This document shows, in pieces, positions 7,566-15,728 of a DNA stretch of 64,000 bases. The translations under genes and the position numbers were made by a program. Origin of the DNA: Planctomycetota bacterium. Its GTDB lineage: Bacteria > Planctomycetota > MHYJ01 > WSZJ01. The notes under the pieces were generated by a model. It saw nothing but the letters and a program-made list of their open reading frames with translations, was not told the DNA's origin and did no database searches. The stretch lies in NCBI GenBank assembly GCA_009773755.1, contig WSZJ01000005.1:1-64000 (forward strand), read 5' to 3'. Within the stretch, counting starts at the first letter, position 1, and each line of letters opens with the position of its first letter.

Positions 7566-8150
7566 CTATTTTCCCTCCACCAGCCGCGCCAGCCGCCGCC
7601 CGACTTCCGGAGCCTTGTCGCGAAGATCGCCCTTCACTTCGCCATACGCCTTCGCAAGCAGAAGCCGCGAGCACGACCCGATGATCAGCGCCTGGAGAAG
7701 ATCAAGGTCGGCCCCGGCCGGCAACTCGCGCGCCGCCACCGCTTCCTTCAGGATGTCGTGCACGACGTGACGGGGAAGGCGCATGGATTTAGGAAGGCGC
7801 TCCATCTCGGCGGCGTGCGAAAAGAGAATGAAGCGAGCGAGGTCCTGGTTTTCTTCGTAGGCCTCGGCGAAGGCGCGGGCGAGTCCTTCGAGGCGGCCGG
7901 GCAGGGTCGACTTTTCGCGCGCCTTGCGCTCCATGAACTCGGAGAAGGTGGCGAGGTTTTTCTGGAGGATGTCGCGCGCGAGTTCTTCCTTGGAGTCGTA
8001 GTGGCGGTAGAGGGTGCCCTCGGCGACCTTGGCGGCCTTGGCGATGTCGCGGATGGTGGTGGAAGCGACGCCGCTTTCGACGAAGAGACGGACGGCGGCG
8101 TTCATGATGGCGGGGAGTTTGGTGTCCTGCTTGGATTCGTCGATGATCAT
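7566..8150 (-). CDS. TetR/AcrR family transcriptional regulator
   Basis: A 194-aa protein of normal length. The N-terminal DNA-binding domain spans residues 10-57 with a helix-turn-helix STTIRDIAKAAKVAEGTLYRHY, followed by SKEELARDIL. The remainder is the helical ligand-binding and dimerisation domain. It is the first gene of the overlapping operon down to 2942. A perfect operator sits over its predicted transcription start and two more lie after its stop, so negative autoregulation and control of the operon are the natural reading. The ligand is unknown. Confidence 0.9.
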   Translation of the reverse strand: MIIDESKQDTKLPAIMNAAVRLFVESGVASTTIRDIAKAAKVAEGTLYRHYDSKEELARDILQKNLATFSEFMERKAREKSTLPGRLEGLARAFAEAYEENQDLARFILFSHAAEMERLPKSMRLPRHVVHDILKEAVAARELPAGADLDLLQALIIGSCSRLLLAKAYGEVKGDLRDKAPEVGRRLARLVEGK

Positions 8151-8164
8151 GGGTTCCTTTTCGC

Positions 8165-8180
8165 GAGTGAACGTTCACTC
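8165..8180. promoter_or_regulatory. TetR operator copy 3, at the tetR promoter
   Basis: A second perfect GAGTGAACGTTCACTC, placed immediately downstream of the -10 box and 15 bases upstream of the tetR ATG. Binding here would block initiation. Confidence 0.8.
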
Positions 8181-8182
8181 AC

Positions 8183-8211
8183 ATCATAACCCGCGACCGG
8201 ACCCGGGTCAA
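8183..8211 (-). promoter_or_regulatory. Promoter of the tetR operon
   Basis: On the minus strand TTGACC (8206-8211), a 17-base spacer and TATGAT (8183-8188) form a near-consensus sigma-70 promoter. The operator at 8165-8180 covers the expected +1. Confidence 0.75.
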
Positions 8212-8278
8212 GCCGTTGCTGCAGGATTTCTGGCCTCCCGTCAGAAAGTACTGTCGCAACACATTGCAGCACAATCTG

Positions 8279-9037
8279 TTAGGTCGATCCATCAACTCGA
8301 AGAATCTTCAGCATCGCCCGAAAAACAGCCTTCACCGCTTCGTCCACTTCCTTCTTCTCAAAGCTCACCGCCACCACGCTCCCCGTCTCCCCCACCCCCT
8401 GCAGCGAGCTCTTCGCCCCCAATTCCTTCAGCAGCACGTCCTCCATCTGCGGAAACGGCCGCTTCGCCATCTCGTCCTTCAGGAACGGATCGCCCGCGTA
8501 GCCGGCCATCTGCCCGTTCGGGTCAAATAGGGCCACCGTGTCCATCCCGAGCCCGCCCGCGATCGCGAGCGCCGCATTGTCCCCCTCGGCCCCCATGATC
8601 AGCCGCGACAGCATCCGGCCGGAAGCGGCCTCGCCGTCTTCCTCCGGCGTGCGCCCCCAGAGCCGCCGCAGGTCGACGAGCACGCCCGCGATGCCCAGCG
8701 GCCGCCCCTCGGCGTCCTTGATCAGCGTCGTCGTCATCTGGCACGGAAACTCCGTCCCGTCCTTCGAGACGTTCATGATGTCCCCGCGCCAGCCGCCCGA
8801 CAGCGTCGCCTCGACGATTTCCTTCGAGAGCGCCGGCGAGTTGGAAGCGCTGTAGAGCATCATCACCGGCCGCCCGAGCATCTCGGTTTCCGCGTACCCG
8901 AACAGCGCCTGCGCACGGCGGTTCGCCCACGCCATCGTCCCGACGAGGTCCACCAGGATCAGCGCTTCGTCGATCTCCCACGCGCACTGGCGCACGAAGT
9001 CGGGCATGGGGGGAAGCGGAACGGGTTTGGGCGGCAT
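8279..9037 (-). CDS. PAS domain sensor-like protein
   Basis: A 252-aa protein. Residues 15-125 form a PAS domain: ALILVDLVGTMAWANRRAQ, FGYAETEMLGRP, then the PAC-like part DGTEFPCQMTTTLIKDAEG. Residues 145-250 form a second domain (ALAIAGGLGMDTVALFDPNGQMAG) resembling a roadblock-like or GAF-like ligand fold. There is no kinase, GGDEF or HTH output, so it probably acts as a partner protein. No membrane span is seen. It stands alone between two differently regulated units on the same strand. Confidence 0.75.
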   Translation of the reverse strand: MPPKPVPLPPMPDFVRQCAWEIDEALILVDLVGTMAWANRRAQALFGYAETEMLGRPVMMLYSASNSPALSKEIVEATLSGGWRGDIMNVSKDGTEFPCQMTTTLIKDAEGRPLGIAGVLVDLRRLWGRTPEEDGEAASGRMLSRLIMGAEGDNAALAIAGGLGMDTVALFDPNGQMAGYAGDPFLKDEMAKRPFPQMEDVLLKELGAKSSLQGVGETGSVVAVSFEKKEVDEAVKAVFRAMLKILRVDGST

Positions 9038-9131
9038 GGGAGCTTTCTATCGGAGGTGGTGACGGGAAGCAACAACTTGCGGGGGAGCGGGAGTCAGGGC
9101 GCTGAAACGGCCGCGGATACGACCATGCCTG

Positions 9132-9644
9132 TCACGGTTTCTCGAGAAGCTCGCTGACTTTCACCACCGTCCCCCACGACCGCGTCGTCGCCGGAACACC
9201 CAGCGCTTTCTCAACGACCTCGTTCGGATAGTGGCCGAGCTTTCCAAGGACCCGATAGCACCCGGGGACGAATGCTCCTTCGGTGCCTAAGAGTCTTACT
9301 TCCCACTTCGGCCCCTTCGGGACATCAAGGGGAAACGAAGTCTTCAGCTTCGGCTTGGCCGCAAGGAACGTGACGACCGGCTTCGCGCCCGGCGGCAGCT
9401 TCCGGAACGGCTCGCGCTTCACCAACGCCGCGATTTCGGCCGCGGCGACGACGATGATTTCGGTCTCGATCGGAAGCGCGTCCGCGAACTCCTTTTTCAC
9501 GGCCGCCGCTGAGGGCCGGTTCCGCGCCACGAACGTCCCCGCCGCGCCGATGTTCTCGACGCCGAGCTCGCGTGCGAGCGCGGCAGGCTTGAAGACGCGC
9601 GCGCCGCCGACATTGGCGCCGCGGAGGAATACTGCGAAGTTCAT
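9132..9644 (-). CDS. DUF1697 domain-containing protein
   Basis: A 170-aa protein starting MNFAVFLRGANVGG, the characteristic DUF1697 opening; residues 1-100 match the alternating beta-alpha pattern. ATG 9644 was chosen because the family begins exactly there; ten upstream codons are open but unlikely. The usual role is unknown. The sequence is shorter in the middle than some members but ends normally with a TRSWGTVVKVSELL segment, typical of the family (TxRxWxTVxKL). Confidence 0.85.
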   Translation of the reverse strand: MNFAVFLRGANVGGARVFKPAALARELGVENIGAAGTFVARNRPSAAAVKKEFADALPIETEIIVVAAAEIAALVKREPFRKLPPGAKPVVTFLAAKPKLKTSFPLDVPKGPKWEVRLLGTEGAFVPGCYRVLGKLGHYPNEVVEKALGVPATTRSWGTVVKVSELLEKP

Positions 9645-9831
9645 GCGTTTCTCCGAACGAAGCCTGTGGGTCATGAACTACGCCGCAGGGACGGACGCAG
9701 CTACCTGCTCGCGGATCGACCACCCGGAACGACAGGAAAAGCGCGGGATTCCTGGAACCGTCGCTGTCAGCGGATGCGCTTGGCTGCCGGACTGCTTCAG
9801 TCTCCGCGTCGCGGCGTTCCCGCAGGGGATA

Positions 9832-11463
9832 CTACTCTTTCGCGATCGGCAGCCTCAGCTCGCTCGCGCCGAAGTGCAAGGTGATCTTCACCGGCTGCGC
9901 CGTTTTCTCATCCCAGTGATCCGCGCCTGTGCCGGCATTGCGCTCGTACCGCGGCCAATTGGTGTTGGCGAGGTAGACCCTCAACTCGTGCCCCGCGGGG
10001 AACGTCGCGGCCGTAGCAGGGAACCGCAGCGTAAGCGAGTACGTCTGCCCGCCCTGGAGCAGCTTCGCCACCGCCGTCCCGTCGCGCAACTTCGCCCGCC
10101 CGGCCGCGTCGCCGATGAGGACCGGTTTGCCGTCCACTCCCGCGTCGCAGAGGCGCGCGGTGAAATCGCAGTCGGGGGCGTTCGCTTCGAGGGACACCGT
10201 GAGCTCGACGTTGCCGTTCACGCGAAGGGGTTTTTCCAGTTTCCCCGTCGTGAACCACGCGCCGTCTTTCCTTTCCGAGAGCGCCGACTGGTCGGTCGGC
10301 CCGTGCTTCATCGGCGGGAGGTTCGCGCCGCCGAGGGTCGGCGAAGGGTCGACCGGGTCGTAGGTCCACGTCCGCGTCGACTCCTGCTGCGGGCGCTCCG
10401 CGGCGAGGCGGCCCTCCGCGGTCAGGAAGAAACTCTGCGAGTCGCGCGCCACCGCCGTCCACGCCTCGCAGCTCTTCCAGGCTTCCTCATTCACCGGCCA
10501 GTACCGCACGCGCGCCACCTTGTCCCAACCGTTGTCCTTCATCCCGCGCAGCCAGTAGTCGAAGAACGCCTTCGCCGCGCGCGCCGACTCGAGCGACGCC
10601 TTCTCGAATTTCAGCGCGCCCTGCTCCGTGACGCCGATGCTCACGTGGTCCCACGGCCCGATGAGCAGCTTCGACCCCGACCGCGCCGCTTCGCCGCCCT
10701 TCGCTACGATGTCCTCGAAGGTCCGCACGATCGCGTCCGGGTAGTTGTCCCACCACCCGGTGATCATCAGGCACGGCACCTCGATCGCCTCCGGGTGGTA
10801 CGTCGCCTTCTCCGCAAACTTCCAGAGCGGCGTCCCCGACAGCGGCGCCGCGATCACCTTCTCGCTCACCCCGAACCCGAGCTGGTCGAGCCGCTTCACG
10901 TGCCCCTCCAGCATCACCCCGCCCTCGTAGTACGCCTCGTACCCCTGCCCCATCGCGGCGATCAACGGCGCGCAGCACACCAGGTGCGGCGGATGCTCCG
11001 CGGCCGTGTCCAGCTGCTGCTTTCCGAGCGCGCTCCCGCCCCACGTACCCACCTTCCCGTCGCTCCACGCCTGCCCCGCGATCCACTCGACGCAGTCGTA
11101 CCCGTCGAGCCCGCGCTTCGCCATCGGCTTCGTCGCCGCCTTCGACCCGTAGAACCCGCGCCAGTCCACGAAGACGTAGGCGTAATGCTCCCGGTCCATC
11201 AGCACCTTCATGTCGTTGGTCGAGCCGCGCCCTGTCTCCCCCGCGGGCACGTTCGCGAGAGTCATCACCGTCCCCATGTGCTTCTTGTTGTACGGCGTCT
11301 GCACCAGCACGCACGGATACTTCCCCTCCTTCGCCGGCAGATACACGTCCGCCGCCAGCCACTTGCCGTCACGCATCGGGATCTGGACGTCCTTCTGCTC
11401 GGAGTTCCAGCCTTCCGCGGCGACCGGCAGGGCAAGGGCGAGGGCAAGGGCAAGGGTCCGCAT
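9832..11463 (-). CDS. Secreted CocE/NonD family alpha/beta hydrolase
   Basis: A 543-aa protein with an N-terminal signal peptide (MRTLALALALALPVAAEG). The alpha/beta hydrolase domain covers residues 25-310: the nucleophile Ser144 lies in GTWGGSALG, the acid is the Asp of GWWDNYPDA and the histidine is in GPWDHVS. The C-terminal jelly-roll (X-Pro dipeptidyl-peptidase C-terminal domain) runs from about 330 to 543. Relatives hydrolyse esters, acylated peptides or beta-lactam side chains; the substrate here is not inferable. ATG 11463 gives a clean signal peptide. Upstream open codons are antisense to the divergent selenoprotein gene. Confidence 0.88.
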   Translation of the reverse strand: MRTLALALALALPVAAEGWNSEQKDVQIPMRDGKWLAADVYLPAKEGKYPCVLVQTPYNKKHMGTVMTLANVPAGETGRGSTNDMKVLMDREHYAYVFVDWRGFYGSKAATKPMAKRGLDGYDCVEWIAGQAWSDGKVGTWGGSALGKQQLDTAAEHPPHLVCCAPLIAAMGQGYEAYYEGGVMLEGHVKRLDQLGFGVSEKVIAAPLSGTPLWKFAEKATYHPEAIEVPCLMITGWWDNYPDAIVRTFEDIVAKGGEAARSGSKLLIGPWDHVSIGVTEQGALKFEKASLESARAAKAFFDYWLRGMKDNGWDKVARVRYWPVNEEAWKSCEAWTAVARDSQSFFLTAEGRLAAERPQQESTRTWTYDPVDPSPTLGGANLPPMKHGPTDQSALSERKDGAWFTTGKLEKPLRVNGNVELTVSLEANAPDCDFTARLCDAGVDGKPVLIGDAAGRAKLRDGTAVAKLLQGGQTYSLTLRFPATAATFPAGHELRVYLANTNWPRYERNAGTGADHWDEKTAQPVKITLHFGASELRLPIAKE

Positions 11464-11547
11464 CCGCAGCTTCCTTAATGAGAGAGAGTCTGGTAGGAAG
11501 TGCGGAGAAGAAACCCGACCCGCGCCCTCAAGTTTCGGAGGATTTCC

Positions 11548-12105
11548 ATGAAGTGGGCCCCATCGTACGACGAGGCCGTGAAGGAAGCCCAGGCGTCGAA
11601 GAAGCCGCTTCTCATCGACGCCTTCTCCCCCAACTGACCGGCCTGCGCGAAACTGGATGCGGATACGTATCCAACGGCGTCGGTGGCGGCGTTCGTGGAA
11701 GGGAACTACGTCGCGCTCAAGGTGAACGTGAAGGAGCAGCGCGACCTCGCGAAGAAGCTGCGCGTGATCTGGACGCCGACGGTCTTCGCCGCCCTGCCCG
11801 ACGGCACCGTCCTCCACCAGACCATCGGCTGGCTCCCGCCCTCCGACTTCCTCGCCGAATTCGGCTACGGCCTCGCCCGCGCCTCCCTCGAAAGCCGCGA
11901 CTTCGACGCCGCCAGCCGCCTCCTCCGCGACGCCGTCGCCCGCGCCCCCGGGCACGACCGCGCCCCCGAGGCCATGTACTGGCTCGGCGTCAGCGAGTTC
12001 CGCCGCACCGGCGGCATCGAAGCGGCGAAAGTCGCCTGGAAGGAGCTCGCCGACAAGTGGCCGGCGTCCGCGTGGGCGACGCGCGCGCGGTGGCTCGTCA
12101 CCTGA
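11548..12105 (+). CDS. Thioredoxin-like selenoprotein (UxxC) with TPR-like C-terminus
   Basis: Translated through an in-frame TGA at 11635-11637, the gene encodes 185 aa. The N-terminal half is a thioredoxin fold: helix SYDEAVKEAQASKKP, strand LLIDAF, then Sec30-Pro-Ala-Cys33 at the exact place of the CxxC, followed by strand YVALKVNVKE, and the cis-Pro region RVIWTPTVFAALPDG. Residues 110-185 are helical repeats (DFDAASRLLRDAVARAP), TPR-like. A GGAGG lies 7 bases before ATG 11548; starting after the TGA would delete the active site. The reading is strong because the fold is continuous across the TGA. A weak stem may follow the TGA, but a convincing SECIS was not resolved by eye. It is probably co-transcribed with the GNAT gene 4 bases downstream. 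Confidence 0.85.
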
Positions 12106-12109
12106 CCGC

Positions 12110-12616
12110 ATGCCCGCGCTCGCCTTCGCCAAAGCCGACGCCTCCGCCGCCCCCTCCCTCCGCGCGATCGCGGCCGCCTGCGCCGAGGACCTGACGAAAC
12201 GCTTCGGCCCCGGCCACGGGTCCGGCGTCCGCACGATCGAGACCATCCGCCGCAACTGCCGCCACAAGGACGTCTGGCTCGCCCGCGACGGCCCCGACAT
12301 CGTCGCCACGTTCCAGCTCGAGCCGAAGAAACCGGGGTTCGTGTCGCGGAAAAAGTTCACGCGCCCCGACGAGCCCTACCTCTGGCTCGTGAACTTCTTC
12401 GTCCACGCCACCCGGCAGCGCCGCGGCATCGGCCGGGCGTGCATCGAGGAGATGCGCCGGATCGCCGCGAAGCGCGCGGCCCGCTGGGTGAGATGGGACG
12501 CCTACAGCGCGCCGGCAGGGGCCTCGGCGTTTTATGAGAAATGCGGGGCGAAGCTCATCGATGCAACGACGGTTCGCGGGGTCGGGTTGGCGATTTTCGA
12601 GGTCGGCGCGAGTTGA
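12110..12616 (+). CDS. GNAT family N-acetyltransferase
   Basis: A 168-aa protein. The acetyl-CoA binding motif A is VHATRQRRGIGRACIEEM (about residues 98-115, pattern RxxGIG), preceded by strand YLWLVNFFV and followed by a motif B-like WVRWDAYSAPAGASAFYEKCGAK, in which AFYEKCGA is the usual end of the fold. The substrate is unknown. It starts four bases after the selenoprotein stop, so the two are probably one transcript. Confidence 0.85.
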   Translation: MPALAFAKADASAAPSLRAIAAACAEDLTKRFGPGHGSGVRTIETIRRNCRHKDVWLARDGPDIVATFQLEPKKPGFVSRKKFTRPDEPYLWLVNFFVHATRQRRGIGRACIEEMRRIAAKRAARWVRWDAYSAPAGASAFYEKCGAKLIDATTVRGVGLAIFEVGAS

Positions 12617-12715
12617 GTTCGAGTCCCGCTCGAGGAGCTTGGTGTTTTTATTTCGGAAGTAGAGTTCTGAGCTGAAGCAAGTGCGCGATCTCCGCTTCGC
12701 GCCAGCGGACGTAGG

Positions 12716-13252
12716 TTATTTCCCCGAAGCGGGTGGTCCGTCTGATAGAACGGCACCAAGCGCTTCCTGGAGTTCCAGCTGTCCACCGTCCGTGAGGACA
12801 AAGAGCCCGGAGATTCGGTTGGAAGCGCCCTCGGGCGACCGGGTTTCGACATCCGAAATCACAGCTCCATCTCCATAAATCGTGAGGGACATTTGGAATC
12901 CGTCCGTTTTGGTGAGCAGCACTTCTATTTCGGCCGGTGTCCGCAGGGCGCAGGTGGCATTTGGCGGAGGGAGGATCTCGAAGTTTTTTCCCATGACCAA
13001 GATCGCTCGTCGGCATTCAGCCGCGGGAATTTCTCTCCACTCGGTCGCACCGGACCGGCGAGCCTGAAACCGGGAGATTCTGGCGGGTACAGGGAGGACG
13101 AGGGATGGGCCGGTCGGAGATGCCATGGGAAGCCTGACTGTCGTTGGATGTGGTCTGGACAGCCAGAGACGAACTGGGATTGAGATGGCCAGCGCCAGCA
13201 GCAGTGCTCCCGGCACTGCGAGACGACGCATCCAGGGAAGGCTCGGGGTCAC
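12716..13252 (-). CDS. Membrane-anchored or exported protein of unknown function
   Basis: About 178 aa from GTG 13252, or 171 from ATG 13231, with one hydrophobic segment near the start (RRLAVPGALLLALAISIPV). The rest is soluble, with two cysteines near the middle that could form a disulfide (AAECRRA and NATCALR) and a beta-rich C-terminus. No family is recognised. A TAGAAT box ends only six bases before GTG 13252, so the GTG may be a leaderless start. This opens a stretch of visibly less GC-rich genes. Confidence 0.6.
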   Translation of the reverse strand: MTPSLPWMRRLAVPGALLLALAISIPVRLWLSRPHPTTVRLPMASPTGPSLVLPVPARISRFQARRSGATEWREIPAAECRRAILVMGKNFEILPPPNATCALRTPAEIEVLLTKTDGFQMSLTIYGDGAVISDVETRSPEGASNRISGLFVLTDGGQLELQEALGAVLSDGPPASGK

Positions 13253-13258
13253 GAAGCC

Positions 13259-13264
13259 ATTCTA
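13259..13264 (-). promoter_or_regulatory. -10 box of the 12716-13252 gene, leaderless geometry
   Basis: TAGAAT on the minus strand, six bases before GTG 13252. Transcription would start at or next to the start codon. No good -35 is visible. Confidence 0.45.
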
Positions 13265-13514
13265 CGAGTCTGGCGATCGGAACGGACTTCAGAGATGGGT
13301 GGAAGTGTCCGTCGTTCTAGAGAGGTCCCTCATCGCGCGGGGCACCCCGAGGGCGGGTGATATCCAGGTGGCAGACGTGAAGGGGTAGGAATTCATCCGT
13401 CGGGCCTACGCGCGAGCGAAGACGCTGGCTCGCAGTCTCGGCTAGTGGATCCGAAGCGGGTCGCGAAGAAGCAGAGGACGACAGGGGTGTCTCAGGTTCG
13501 GACCTTTCCTGCGC

Positions 13515-13520
13515 TAGAAT
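13515..13520 (+). promoter_or_regulatory. -10 box of the 13528 gene, leaderless geometry
   Basis: TAGAAT seven bases before ATG 13528, with no Shine-Dalgarno. The rest of the 13253-13514 interval is a divergent intergenic region with no gene I can support. Confidence 0.45.
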
Positions 13521-13527
13521 TACCCGT

Positions 13528-14448
13528 ATGTCTACTCTGGGATCGGACGGTCCTAAAAGAAAGTCGGGGTTGCTTCCCGGCATTTGCATTGCCGGAGTTC
13601 TCGCCGCGATCGGGGGCATCATCTTGGTTTCGAGACTGTGCGCAGCAGCCTTCCGCGGCTCGGCTGCCCCGAAGGACATGGCCATGGTTCACATTCGCGG
13701 ACTTCCCGTGGATACCACTTTCCTAACGATTATCACAGAATCCGGAGGCGCACCTCGGATCATGGGTCGGTGGGATCGGTCTGGAGGGGGGATGGACTGG
13801 AAGTGGGTACTCGTGGAACAGTGCGCGGGCGACCATGACTATCTCGTATTCAGCGGCGATGGGCTGAACTTGAGCACCCGCTATTTCGCGTGGCGGGACG
13901 CGCCGCGATACGGAGTCCTACGGCGGGACCTTCGTGGAAGGTGGTCACTGCTCTGGGTTGTTTCGGCTGAAGTTTCGAACGAAAACACCGCGAGCAGTGC
14001 ACCGCTCGGACGAAAGACAATTCCGTACCCGGCTTCCGCCACCACCGAGATCCCGACCACTGCGTTTCTTCAGTCCGTCGGGATCAGTTGGTGTCTTCCA
14101 GGAAGTGCGGAAGCTGAAAAGGCCTTGAGTGCTCCCGACGAAAAGTGCTGGGGCGATCGTGCGCTATCAGGACCCGCTCGCTTCCTGCCCTTAATCCTAG
14201 AAATCAGACGAGAGTGCGAAAACGAGGTGAATTGGGAGTCAGCCTGTTCTAACGCGAATCGCATCTGTTTCCAGGCACCCGTTGTTTTCGGGCAAGCTGT
14301 ATCCTTGTCACCCGACCAACTCACGGCGATCGAACAACTGGGTGCCTCCTACGACGCCTTCGTTGCTGCTCTTACACGAAGCCCGCAAGAAGCAAACTTG
14401 CTTCTCGATCGATGGGAGACCCATCTCCGGTTTCTGATCGGCAACTAG
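13528..14448 (+). CDS. Single-span membrane protein of unknown function
   Basis: A 306-aa protein with a basic N-terminus (GPKRKSG), one transmembrane segment (about residues 16-38) and a soluble C-terminal region of about 260 aa containing several cysteines (EQCAGD, KCWGD, NRICFQ) compatible with an exported domain. No family is recognised. Orientation is opposite to its neighbours on both sides. It has no Shine-Dalgarno and a -10-like box sits directly upstream. Base composition is lower in GC than the flanking housekeeping genes. Confidence 0.65.
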   Translation: MSTLGSDGPKRKSGLLPGICIAGVLAAIGGIILVSRLCAAAFRGSAAPKDMAMVHIRGLPVDTTFLTIITESGGAPRIMGRWDRSGGGMDWKWVLVEQCAGDHDYLVFSGDGLNLSTRYFAWRDAPRYGVLRRDLRGRWSLLWVVSAEVSNENTASSAPLGRKTIPYPASATTEIPTTAFLQSVGISWCLPGSAEAEKALSAPDEKCWGDRALSGPARFLPLILEIRRECENEVNWESACSNANRICFQAPVVFGQAVSLSPDQLTAIEQLGASYDAFVAALTRSPQEANLLLDRWETHLRFLIGN

Positions 14449-14515
14449 CCCTGTCGGGCGACCGAGCGTGACGAAATCCGACATGTGTTCGAGCAGGACC
14501 GAAGCGTCGACGGGG

Positions 14516-15346
14516 TTACCGCCCCAGAATCCCCTCCGCCGCGGAAAGCGCGCCTGACAGTTGGGCTTCGTCGGCCTTGTCCTCCTCCAGTTGTGTCTCC
14601 GCGTCAAACAACTTTCGGACGGCAAGTACTGTCTGTTCGTCAGGGATGCCAACGTCTGGTGGCGAGCCGATGCCAAGTTCCAACAGGATTCCACGAAGTT
14701 GGGAACACAATGCCGAGCGAGCTTCAAACTTGCTTCCCGTGTCTGCACTTCTGATCTGACGAATGATCGCTTGAGCAGACTCTCGGAGGACGTTCCTAGG
14801 TTTCCCCGTCACTGGAGAGTTCAGGAGCCTCTTGAGCACTCCGTCTCGATCAAGTCCGGCCGGAAGAGCCGGGTGTTCACTCAGCCACGCGAACCGAGAG
14901 GGCTCCACTGCTTCGAAAACCGTGGTCTTGTAACCATTCGGACCCGCGTCCGAGGTGGAGATCTCGCGAAGCCTTGTCGTGACCACGCGGGTATCGGGCT
15001 GAATTGCGATCAGGTAGTACTCCTTCGCGTCGATCCACTCGTCCACAGATTCCAGCGCCGACATCGAGCTGTCGCCCGGTGATGGGACGTGTTCCACGCC
15101 CATCGACACTCTTCCCCCCATGCTCATCTTGCTTCGTTGAAGACACGTGCCGCTCGTCGGTTCTCCGGCGACCACGAAGAATCGATCCGCGTACTGGGAT
15201 ACGCCGCGAATCGAAATAAGGCGCCAGGCTTCCCGACGCTCAGTGCAGCCACAAGCCGAAGCGAAAACGATGGCTGCGAGGATGCAGCGCTCGAATCCGC
15301 GCCTGTGCCCGGGAGCTCCCTGTGAGAGGCCGTTTTCACTTTCCAT
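14516..15346 (-). CDS. Putative lipoprotein or exported protein of unknown function
   Basis: About 276 aa from ATG 15346. A basic stretch (GHRRGFER) precedes a hydrophobic segment CILAAIVFASACGC with cysteines placed like a lipoprotein signal, though the lipobox is imperfect. The mature part is acidic at the C-terminus and helical (DEQTVLAVRKLFDAETQLEEDKADEAQ). No family is recognised. A longer frame to 15400 exists but would put extra residues before the signal. It converges with the 13528 gene; both look like exported partners of unknown role. Confidence 0.6.
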   Translation of the reverse strand: MESENGLSQGAPGHRRGFERCILAAIVFASACGCTERREAWRLISIRGVSQYADRFFVVAGEPTSGTCLQRSKMSMGGRVSMGVEHVPSPGDSSMSALESVDEWIDAKEYYLIAIQPDTRVVTTRLREISTSDAGPNGYKTTVFEAVEPSRFAWLSEHPALPAGLDRDGVLKRLLNSPVTGKPRNVLRESAQAIIRQIRSADTGSKFEARSALCSQLRGILLELGIGSPPDVGIPDEQTVLAVRKLFDAETQLEEDKADEAQLSGALSAAEGILGR

Positions 15347-15728
15347 TTCGAGCCCACTCCCTTGCGTTGCCCGAATGCATCTTACCGCTGGCGAGAGCAA
15401 AGCATTCCTCCGGCCACTTCCCCGACGACGATGCCATCACCCCCCGACTGGACTTCGACCTGCGGCCGCATCGTCCCCGGCGAGTTCGTCATGCGCATGA
15501 ACGCTCGTGTCCTCCTAACCACAACTGACCGACGCAACGGGCTGGAAATGGCGTGAATGGTCCCTCCTCCCGGAAGCCGGGGGCACCGGCAACGAGGAGG
15601 AAGTCATGTCGAGTTTCGATGAGAAGGACCACCGGACGGGACTGAGTACGAACTATCGATCGCGAGGCTGCGACGAGTTCCAGGTTCAGCTACCTGAACG
15701 CCCACCTCGAGTACGCTGCTACGCGGGT
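15347..15728. other. Intergenic region with a possible short or broken gene
   Basis: This 380-base gap has one notable signal: GAGGAGG seven bases before ATG 15606 on the plus strand. That frame soon runs antisense into the 15729 gene. A different plus frame just before 15733 reads SRFSYLNAHLEYAATRV followed by a stop, which looks protein-like. A small frameshifted gene remnant is possible but cannot be established. An inverted CCTCC/GGAGG pair lies around 15565-15602. Confidence 0.25.
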
